The translations under genes were made by a program, and so were the position numbers. A DNA stretch of 64,000 bases from Dendrobium chrysotoxum (taxonomy: Eukaryota > Streptophyta > Magnoliopsida > Asparagales > Orchidaceae), in NCBI GenBank assembly GCA_019925795.1, contig CM034314.1, positions 38,557,774-38,621,773 on the forward strand, written 5' to 3'. The notes beneath the pieces were generated by a model. It saw only the letters and a program-made list of their open reading frames with translations, searched no databases and was not told the origin of the DNA. Shown here piece after piece: positions 12,471 through 21,508 of the stretch; positions within the stretch are counted from its first letter, which is position 1; the number at the start of each line of letters is the position of its first letter.

Positions 12471-14451
12471 TGAAAGTACGAGATGCGCCAAGAGGGGGGG
12501 GGGGGGGGTGAATTGGTATTTTAAAAAATTTAACCCTACACAAGAGTTCTAATTTTTTTGTATTTTTAAAATATAACTCAACGAATAATGTGCGGAAGCA
12601 AATACAACGTTCATAATGATGATAGTGATAATTCAATTTTAGATTTTACAACACAAGATTTAAATCATGATTTTTCACCAAGCAATTTAACGTACTAATT
12701 AAAAGCATGAAAAGTAAAATACGGTAAACAGGAAAAAACACACCAGAGAATTTTATAGTGGTTCGGTCACTTGACCTACGTCAACTCCCCGGAGTCCTCT
12801 ACTCCGGGAGTTGCACTAGTAAAAGTTGACTCTCCTTTTGCCCCCATAGCAAGGCGGAGAAGCCTTTACAATACTCACTTTCACCTCCCTCGGTGCGGCG
12901 GAATACCAAACGCTATGTCACCCTCCTGGTGACGGCAGCGGACCTTCTCCTTTTTCTCCCTCCTGGAGATGGCAGAGTACCTTGGCGATGTTGATCTTGA
13001 AGTGACTCTTCCCTCGAGAACTTTCTTGAAGCTTCCCAAAGCCACAAGAGGAGCAAAGCATGCAGCTAGCTTGGAGCCACCGTGTGATCCCCTCACACTA
13101 CTTCTCCCTCACGCTCAAGCTCACCTTCACCTTCCTCTCTCAAGCCCTGGATCTCTCCAAAAACTTCTCTCTAACGAATCCCCTTCTTTTTCTCCAAGCC
13201 ACTCACAGCAAAAGGATAGATCAACAACTCCCTAAAGAAAATTTTAAGTTGTTTTTATATCAGGCTTCAGAAAACCCTAAAAGTTTCAACTTTTGCATTT
13301 CTGTTCATACAGTACGATTTATAATCGTACAGTACAATCAGTTCAATTATAGCTGCGTCTAGTACGAGTACAGACAAACAGTTATCAAATTTTATTCATA
13401 TCGTACTGTACGATAAGTATATCGTATAGGACGATACTGTTGATTCGTACTGTTCGTACAGGACGAACTGTGGGACGATCCTCGGGATGAAAGAATTCAT
13501 CTCTGTCAGTCGTCCAACACTCCTTGAGTCGTACAGTACAATTAGTGTTTTTCAGGATATCATCCTGTACGATACGAATATCGTCTAGGATGAATAGAAC
13601 AAAACTTCTTGGGTTCGTCTGGTACGATCGCTGGGACGAAGGAAATCATCTTTGTCGGTCGTCCAGCACGCCACTAATCGTACAGTATGATTAGTTCATT
13701 TCTTGATATTGTCCTGTACGATATGAATATCGTCCAGGACGAACAGAACAAAAAACCTTGGTTTCGTCTGGTACGATCTCTGGGATGAATGAAATCATCT
13801 CTGTCAGTCGTACAGTACGATAAAGAATCGTACAGTATGATCGACATTTAAATTAGAAACCAATGTTTATTTCCTGATTAGGGAGATAATTTTGGTAAGT
13901 ATTAATTAATCATACAGTACGATAAGTATCGTACACTACGATCAGTATAAAAAATCAAATTCAAAAACTTACCAAACTTATTCTGGCGGCTAGGGTTTCT
14001 CAATTATATCTGATTATACAGTATGATATGGATCGTACAGTACGATTAGTTTGTAAACTTAATCATTCGAAAATTAGCCGTTAGCCTGAGTATTTTTAAT
14101 TAATCGTACAGTACGATACAAAATCGTACAGTATGATTTTCTTAAAAAAAAATTTAATCATTTAAAAAACAATTCTCCCCCTGTGTGTGTGCATGGTTGC
14201 TCCTTTCACATGCATACTTCTGTGGCAGACTCAAGAAAATAAAAATAAAGAAATAAAAATTACAGACTTTTCAACATCTTATTCTACTCGGTTTGAGTCT
14301 CCAGTAATCTTGAGCAGTGTGCATCTGACCTGAAATGTTAGTGCTCATATACAAGGATTAAGCATTTGTAATCTAAAGGAAGTCTATATGGACTCAATAA
14401 GTATTAGTTGTCACCATCAAAATTAAGTGCTCGGGATCCTGGATTTCAATA
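12471..14451 (-). mobile_element. Element A 3' LTR
   Basis: Pairs with 21509-23471. It has a G15 tract (12494-12508), the U5 hairpin (about 12785-12815), leader hairpins (about 12915-12975), a TATA-like box (about 13254-13261) and then U3 with a 149-bp tandem repeat (about 13360-13830) and many CGTAC/GTACG palindromes. Its U3 end reads TATTG on the minus strand, where the 5' LTR has TGTTG. Confidence 0.93.
13360..13830. repeat. 149-bp U3 tandem repeat, element A 3' LTR
   Basis: Three successive units, marked by a GTCGTCC or GTCGTAC block at 13509, 13658 and 13807, exactly 149 bp apart. Each unit contains several palindromes made of CGTAC or CGTCC half-sites. The same spacing occurs in the other LTR (22543, 22692, 22841). 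Confidence 0.85.
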
Positions 14452-14465
14452 ATCTCCCCCTTTTT
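14452..14465 (-). promoter_or_regulatory. Polypurine tract, element A
   Basis: Minus strand AAAAAGGGGGAGAT directly before the 3' LTR; it primes plus-strand DNA synthesis in this family. Confidence 0.92.
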
Positions 14466-14700
14466 GATGGTGTCAAATAATATTTTCTAATGGATAGATG
14501 TTCTGACTTCTTTAGCTCCCCCTCAGAAGAGTAGCTTATTAATTTTTAAATAGGAGGAGAAGAAACAGTTTTTTTATTATTATTATAATATAAAAAGAAC
14601 ACAAGATAGAAAAAAAACATGTACTGAAAACATAAACAACCAATAGCATTTAACAGTAAGCAAAAACAGAATAAAAATAGAATACAGAACACACAGAAAT

Positions 14701-14717
14701 ATCTCCCCCTTTTGACA
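14701..14717 (-). promoter_or_regulatory. Second polypurine tract, element A
   Basis: Minus strand TGTCAAAAGGGGGAGAT, about 250 bp upstream of the true PPT and just downstream of the 3' ORF. Equivalent tracts lie at about 46962-46978 in B, near 27598 in D and near 58078 in E (the last two degraded). Several PPT copies are a known feature of Sireviruses; whether this one primes is not shown. Confidence 0.7.
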
Positions 14718-14788
14718 GCACCAAAAAGGGAAGAAAAAGGAAACAACTACAATGATAACAAACAGAAAACAGAAACAACTACAACAGC

Positions 14789-15880
14789 TCAAAAATCTGG
14801 ATCCTGATCCGAAGGTGGTGGCGGAGGCTGTGGAAACAACTGGTGGTACTGATGGAGGGACACAAACTGGTGATCGATCAATGTGAAGCGCTCCCTAAAC
14901 CATCTCATATCAGTTTCATGCTTCTTATATTGCTGAGCAATGTGGGCATCCAACCTAGTCTCCAGGCGATCAAGGCGTTGAATAATGTCGTCGTTAGGGT
15001 AGTCGGGAGGAGCAAGGCCAGGTGGGTGGAGTGGTGGCGGTGGAGGTGCGTCAGCAGGAGCAGCAGCCTCTTCGTCATCAAACTCGGGATCGGCGGGAGC
15101 GGCCCCCCGATGGAACAAGATATAAAAGGAGGCATCCGAGTAGAAGATAGGAAGGTGATCTGGAGGTAGCGGATAATGAAGTTGGTATTGGGCATCTAGG
15201 ATGTATCCTATGACATGCCCTAAAGCAAGGTTCAATTTGTGGCGGGCACTGGGATATCGGAAGGCAGACAGGGTATGAATATAGTCAAAAACCATTTGGG
15301 CTTCATTGAATTTTGTGCCATACATGATTAGATATGTGACGACAGAAAGCAGTGGAGTAATATGGATGCGGTCTCCAGCTTTGGGTATAATGGATGTGCG
15401 TAGGACATGTTGGATAATGCGGGCATTTTGATTTAGGGTTTGGACCAGGGGTAGGTGTTGATTGGAGGGGACACCCCTAAGGGTCATATTTACTGATGTC
15501 CAATCATAGTCGTGGGAGATCATGGATTGGGGATGAGGGCTATCAGTGGACAGCCCGATGTGCACAGCAATATCGTTGACGGTGATAACGACATTCTGTT
15601 TACAGACATAAGACGTGAAAGTAGTGTTTTCGAGGTCGACTCAGATATTGGCAAAAAACTCAAACAGGAGTTCGGAGTGAAAAGGAAAGGCAAGAGTCAA
15701 AAGAAATTGAAGGGTAGTGGATGCGAACAGATTCATCACCTCGAAATTTAGAGCGGCTTGATTTAGCATGCGGGATGGAGTGAACTTGGCTTGCTTGATT
15801 TTAATATATGCTTTCTCGTCCGCAGCGGAGAGAAAATGATCATCAAAATGCCGAGAGGAGGAAGAGCTCCCGACGATCAT
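14789..15880 (-). pseudogene. 3' ORF (env-position ORF) of element A
   Basis: One frame of 363 codons from the first ATG after the TATA box (15880) to the stop at 14789, broken only by an in-frame TGA at about 15641 that probably arose from CGA. The N-terminal part has a serine-rich start. The middle is a predicted helical domain containing ITPLLSVVTYLIM. After an acidic, alanine- and proline-rich linker comes a short coiled-coil-like segment and a C-terminal proline run followed by SDQDPDF. No signal peptide or clear membrane span is seen, so an envelope role is not supported. It resembles the plant-specific 'putative plant transposon protein' type found in many LTR elements (recognised from memory). 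Homologues are at 47963-49062 and 8211-8960. Confidence 0.78.
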
Positions 15881-15976
15881 TCGACCGCGCTTACTGGACC
15901 CAGATATGGTGGAAGAAAGGATTGGAGAAAGGAGGAAATTCAGAGTGATTGAGAGTGAGGAGAATAGGCAAAGAAT

Positions 15977-15992
15977 CCCTCCCTTTTTATAG
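15977..15992 (-). promoter_or_regulatory. TATA box upstream of the 3' ORF, element A
   Basis: Minus strand CTATAAAAAGGGAGGG, about 105 nt before the first ATG (15880), with no ATG in between. Element B has nearly the same sequence at 49116-49130, before its 3' ORF. The six palindrome pairs at 16007-16458 lie immediately upstream. Confidence 0.65.
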
Positions 15993-16006
15993 AATTTGAG
16001 AACTAT

Positions 16007-16458
16007 CGTACAGTACGATTACGTATCGTACAGTACGATATGCGCAATAATGTCATCTGGATGACTGTTCAGAAAAGTGAGTCAAATCGTACAGTACGAT
16101 CAGTATCGTACTGTACGAACGTGAGTGTGAGGCGTTCGTCCCAAGGAGTCGTCTGAACGACTTTTGACAAAAATGTTCGTACAGTACGAATAGGTGTTCG
16201 TACAGTACGATAGGCAATACTATTCATACCGGCCTATTTTAAATTCATCCTAATCCATTTGACACATGGATTGTACAGTACGATTGGTATGTCGTACAGT
16301 ATGATGACCAATAATTAGTATCGTACGGTACGAGTGGTGAATCGTACAGTATGATAGGTATAAGACATGAAAGATCTAGACCGTGAATGGGAATGGATGG
16401 CTGAGATTGGAGTGATTTGAACCTTATCGTACAGTACGATAGTGTATCGTACAGTATG
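16007..16458. promoter_or_regulatory. Six paired CGTAC/GTACG palindromes upstream of the 3' ORF
   Basis: Palindrome starts come in pairs: 16007/16027, 16088/16107, 16178/16199, 16272/16293, 16322/16343 and 16428/16448. Spacings are 20, 19, 21, 21, 21 and 20 bp, close to two DNA turns. The core is CGTAC, a central A or T, then GTACG. The same motif fills the LTR U3. The pairs lie upstream of a TATA box, so an enhancer or repressor array for the 3' ORF is the natural reading, which is inference. Confidence 0.75.
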
Positions 16459-16510
16459 ATTGTTAGAGAATATCAAGGTTTGTGAGCAGCATGGTAAGAG
16501 GATCAGGAAT

Positions 16511-16575
16511 CCATTTTTTTCGTTTTTTTTGTTTTTTTTTTTTTGTTTTTTTTTTGTTTTTTAACAAAATAAATC
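16511..16575. repeat. T-rich low-complexity tract
   Basis: Runs of T broken by single G or C between the 3'-ORF control region and the RNase H stop. No gene. Confidence 0.8.
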
Positions 16576-16626
16576 ATAACAAACACAAACATTTTTTTTT
16601 ATTATTTTTTTATATTTTATTTTACT

Positions 16627-19620
16627 TTAGGCTTGAATGTCTATGACACCTAATTTGGTTCTTAAAGTGCTAAATGTGTCATAACCTAATGGTTTTGTGA
16701 AAATGTCAGCCAATTGATCTTCAGTAGCAACGTGGTGCAGTTCAATATCTCCTTTGGCTACATGAACTCTAATGAAATGATGTCTAATGTCTATATGTTT
16801 AGTTCGTGAATGTTGAATTGGATTTTTGGATATGCAAATAGCACTAGTGTTGTCACACATGATCGGAATGGTTCCTACAGGTAGTCCTAGATCTACAAGC
16901 TGTTGTTTTAACCACAAAGCTGTGGATAGGGCTACTGAATTTTGTTTCCTACTGGACCATGAAACTAACGATTGTCCAATGAATTGACAAGTGCCAGAAG
17001 TGCTTTTTCTATCTACCCTATATCCTGAAAAGTCTGAATCTGAGTATCCTAAGATTTCAAAAGAAGTGCTGTGTCTAGGATACCAAATTCCTAAGTTCGG
17101 GGTGCCTAGTAGATATCTAAGAATCCTTTTGACAGCAGTCATGTGAGATTCTTTCGGGTCAGCTTGAAAGCGGGCACAGAGGCACACACTAAATATTATG
17201 TCTGGTCTACTGGCAGTCAGATAGAGAAGCGATCCAATTATTCCCCTATACCTCTTTTGATCTACAGACTTCCCACTGGGATCTTTATCCAATTGAATGT
17301 TAGAGCTCATGGGTGTATTCATAGCCTTAACATTGTCCATTTCATATTTTTTTTAAAATATCATTGATGTACTTAGACTGACTAAGAAACGTTCCACCTT
17401 CCGTTTGTTTTACACTAAATCCAAGGAAGTAACTAAGTTCTCCCATCATACTCATTTCAAACTCGTCACTCATTATTTTTGAAAAGCATTACATAAGCTT
17501 TTCTCCGTCGATCCGAACAAGATGTCATCTACATAAATCTAAACAATGAGTACTTCAACTCCTACCTTCTACAAAAATAAGGTTGTGTCCACACTACCCT
17601 TTACAAAGCCTCTATCTAGTAGGAACATACTAAGTCTTTCATACCAGGCTCTAGGTGCTTGTTTTAACCCGTATAATGCCTTTTTCAGTTTGAACACGTG
17701 GTTTGGAAATTGTGAGTTTTCAAACCCCGGAGGTTGCTCCACATAAACATCTTCCTTGATTACTCCATTCAGGAAGACACTCTTGACATCCATTTGATAT
17801 AGCTTAAAATCCATAAAACAAGCAAAAGCTAACAATACCCTAATAGCTTCTAGTCTAGCTATCGGAGCAAAGGTTTCTTCAAAATCTATTCCTTCAATTT
17901 GGTTATACCCCTTTGCTACTAACCTAGCCTTGTTTCTTACTACTATTCAAGAGTCATTCATCTTATTTTTAAAGACCCATTTAGTTCCAACTACACTTTG
18001 TTCTTTAGGTCTTTTGACTAACTCCCATACATCATTCCTAATGAATTGGTTCAACTCTTCTTGCATTGCTAGGATCCAAAATTCATCTCCTAAGGCTTGA
18101 TCTATACTCGTGAGCTCAATCATAGATATGAATGCAAAATGACTAACCTCTTTTCTAAGTCCATGCCTAGTTTTTACCCCTTCTGATGGGTCTCCTAAGA
18201 TCAGCTCTCTAGGATGACTAGAAGAAAATTTCCAATCTCTAGACAGATGTTCCTGAGGTTCCGCTCTAGTCTCTATGGTAATGGCTTCTACTCCCCGTGT
18301 AACCTCAACTTCTTCTTCTTCATGATTAGGTTCGGAGGCCTTATTGGATTCATCAAATATCACATGGGTGGACTCTTCTACTACAAGGGTTCTCTTATTG
18401 AATATTCTATAGGCTTTACCTACAGATGAGTAGCCTAGGAAAACCCCTTCATCAGATTTAGGATCGAACTTTCCTATGGGTGACTGCCATTGATTAGGAT
18501 GAAGCATTTGCAACCGAAAACGTGTAAGTGGGAAAGATTGGGTGTCCTACCCTTAAGCAACTCATAGGGTGTCTTATTAAGTTTGGATCTAACATTTACC
18601 CTATTTAACACATAGCATGCGGTATTTACTGCTTCTGCCCAAAAGTATCTTGGGAGAGTGTATTCAGCTAACATAGCCCTAGCAGCTTCAACTAAAGTTC
18701 TATTCTTTCTTTCTGCTATTCCATTTTGCTGAGGAGTTCTAGGAGCAGAGAAATTATGTTCTACTCCAACCTCTTTACAAAAAGATTCAAATTTATCATT
18801 CTCAAATTCCCCACCGTGATCACTATGAATTGTTGAAATTACACATCCTAATTTCCTTTGAATCCAAGTGGAGAAAATTCTAAACTCTTCAAATGACTCA
18901 CTCTTATGAGCTAGGAATTTCACCCAAGTAAACCTAGAGTAGTCATCTACTATTACAAACCCATACAACTTCCCTCCTAGGCTAGCTGTACTAACAGGTC
19001 CGAACAGGTCCATGTGGAGAGTTTCTAGTGGCCTAGTGGAGTTGACATCTTTGATTGCATGAAATGAAGATTTAACTTGTTTTCCTAATTGGCAAGCATC
19101 ACAGAGATGATCCTTAGTAAAGTCTAACTTTGGTATGCCTCTAACTAAGTCTTTCTGAGTGATGTTCCTAAGTGTTTTCATACTAGCATGACATAGTCTC
19201 CTATGCCATAGCCAAGAGTCATCCGCTAGTATTTTCAGACACAAAGAGTTTGAGGTTTCAATGCAGTTCAAATCTAACATGTAAACATTGTTTATATGTT
19301 TTCCTTCTAACACAAGTGAATCATTCAAGCTAATCATGCATTTATTAGACAGAAATTTTATGTCAAAGCCCTTGTCACATAGTTGACTTTTACTTAAAAG
19401 ATTGTGCTTTAAACCATCCACTAAAAGTACATTCTCAATAATTAAATTTTTAGTGTTTCCAATGATGCCTGAGCCCACCACTTTCCTGGTGGTGTTGTCT
19501 CCCAAAGTTACCTTGCCTCCTGACCTGGCCTCTAGTGTCACGAAATGCTTCATGTCTCCAGTCATGTGTCTCGAGCAGTCACTGTCCAGGTACCACATGC
19601 TCTCACTAGGTCTTTTGTGA
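16627..19620 (-). pseudogene. pol: Pol polyprotein of element A
   Basis: In sense order: protease (from about 19598) with LDSDCS where LDSGCS is expected. Next is integrase with an HHCC zinc finger (WHRRLCHAS ... CDACQ, about 19060-19215) and the D,D,E core, with its last E in PQQNGIAERKN near 18720. A frameshift follows near 18500. RT comes next with a TGA at about 17950 replacing a codon in the NDS-VVVRNKAR region, and the active site YVDD at 17524-17535. RNase H is last (17340-16627), with DNTSAI and TKHID motifs but an in-frame deletion that removes the catalytic Glu block after VALST. Pol normally processes, copies and integrates the element. This copy cannot. Confidence 0.9.
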
Positions 19621-19640
19621 GAGCATCCCTACAATGTCAA

Positions 19641-21449
19641 TCACGGATTAGCTTTGGGAACCCAAGTGAGTTTGGGTTCCACCTTATGCTTATATGAATG
19701 AAATGTATGCATGTTATGCTGTGATGAATGCGATTTAGGTCTCCACACTAGATGTGTTCTATAGTGAATTGAGCACGTGCGGGCTATGTGACCTAGTATG
19801 CCACAAGAATAACATCTAACACCTGGAAATGGGTTAACTAATCTATGAGGGTGGTAGTGCCTATTTTTGGGTTTGGATGATGCATGCCGTGCTGGTTTTG
19901 AATGAGATGATTCACATGGTGGAGGCTGGAAAAACTCAGCAACCGTGGGAGATTTTTTATTATTCTCGAATGCATGAAGTTTTTCATTTCAAAATTTGTT
20001 CTCTTGGTTAAGACTAGCATATTCGAATCTAAATGCATGCTCACTACTACTAAGTTCCCCTGCTAGTTCTTCTAGTTCCTTAAATGCAATCTCTAACTCA
20101 ACATGTGATGATTTCAAGGTATCGTGTGCAGTGGTTAACTCAATATGCTTCTTGTTTAATGCATCGTATTCATCAAGTAAAGACATATGATCTTTATCTA
20201 AGTCAGAAAAATTCTTTACTACACTAGCATGCTCCTTTTATAAAGTACTAAACTCAGTATTAAGACTAACATGCTTTTTCTTCAACTTTCAATACGAGTC
20301 ATGGATTTTTTCAGAAATAACAAGCAGTTCATCGTAAGATAGTTGACATACCTCATCTTGATCTGATTGATCAAGATTATCAATAGTCATAAGACACAGA
20401 TTCGTTACCTCATCCTCTGTTTCTTCTTCCGATGATTCTGAGGCAGAGTTGGCCCAAAACACTTTCTGAGTCTTAAATTTGCCCTTCTTGAACTTTGATC
20501 TTTCCTCACCCTTCTCCTTGGTTTGATGAGTCTTGATGTTGGGGAAATCAGCTCGGAGATGATCGGGTTTCCTGCACTCAAAGCAAATTGTTTCAGACGT
20601 AACCTTAGTATGCTTTGAGTTCTTACCTTTGTTCCAATTGCTTTGATGATGGCGCTGCTTTCTTTTCAGAAAATTTTTGAACTGACGAGTCATCAAGGCG
20701 ATGTCGTCATCTTCCTCCGCTGCCGAGCTGTCACTTTCAGAATTGTTTGCTTTTAAAGCCACCGCTCGCTCCTTCTTCTTTTCACCTGCATCCCTTTGTC
20801 GCTGACTCACTCCTTGCTCGTAGGCACTAAGTGACCCAAGCAAATTATCAATAGAATAAACATTCAGGTCTTTTGACTCAGTTATTATAGTGATTTTAGC
20901 ATCATATGAGCTAGGCAAACATCGCAGTATTTTGTTTACTTTTTCTGAGTTAGACAACTCTCTTCTTAGAGATGTTACAATCTGGGTGAATCGAGTGTAC
21001 ATGTCAGATATAGTTTCACTAGGTTTCATGCGGAATAGTTCGTAATCATGTAGCAATATGTTCAACCTAGATTGTTTGACCTCACTAGTTCCTTCATACG
21101 TGATACACAGTTTGTCCCAAATTTGTTTACCAGTAGTACAAGTTGAGACTCTCATATAGTCTTCTGATTTCAACGCACAAAAGAAATAATTTAGATATTT
21201 AGCATTTAGTTGTGCAAGTTCTCTATCCTCAATGCTCCATTCATTAAATGATAGTTCAGTTTTAATTCCATTCAACATACGAAATGGTGCAGAATAACCT
21301 TCTTGGACTAACATCCACATGCGATAGTCTAAAGACTGTAAAAATGTAGACATGCGTATTTTCCAGAAATCAAATGGTATGTTGTCAAATAAAGGTGGAC
21401 GAGTTATAGAATAACCCTCCGCAGTGTTACGGTTACCAAATTGAGCCAT
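19641..21449 (-). pseudogene. gag: Gag of element A
   Basis: Starts ATG at 21449, 60 bp inside the 5' LTR and PBS. The first 386 codons are open and contain the UBN2-like capsid part (WDKLCITYEG region) and a lysine/serine-rich linker. The first zinc knuckle, starting CFEC, has its last Cys replaced by Phe. After a TGA near 20289 the frame continues, with another stop, through a long coiled coil (about 20240-19970) and a second, intact knuckle CYSCGILGHIARTC (near 19820). It ends at a TGA (19641-19643) right after WVPKANP. Gag coats element RNA. Stops at R codons suggest methyl-C decay. Confidence 0.88.
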
Positions 21450-21494
21450 GGATCTTACGTTTCTAGGTTTTCTAAAACACTATTTTGAAACCCC

Positions 21495-21506
21495 GCTCTG
21501 ATACCA
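21495..21506 (-). promoter_or_regulatory. Primer binding site, element A
   Basis: Minus strand TGGTATCAGAGC, the complement of the plant initiator-Met tRNA 3' end, two bases from the LTR. Confidence 0.95.
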
Positions 21507-21508
21507 CT

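Noticed and set aside
12969..13362. Open frames of 88 and 100 codons repeated at 22003-22396
   Set aside because: They lie in the two LTRs of element A and are duplicated because the LTRs are. They overlap the leader and U3 repeats and have no family resemblance.
13300..14150. CRISPR-like regularly spaced palindromes
   Set aside because: The repeated sites are short LTR palindromes with variable spacing in a plant LTR; no array structure or cas genes, and the genome is eukaryotic.
14546..14792. Hydrophobic 66- and 69-codon minus-strand frames that could look like membrane proteins
   Set aside because: They lie in the AT-rich 3' non-coding region of A, overlap each other and the second PPT, and are not conserved in B.
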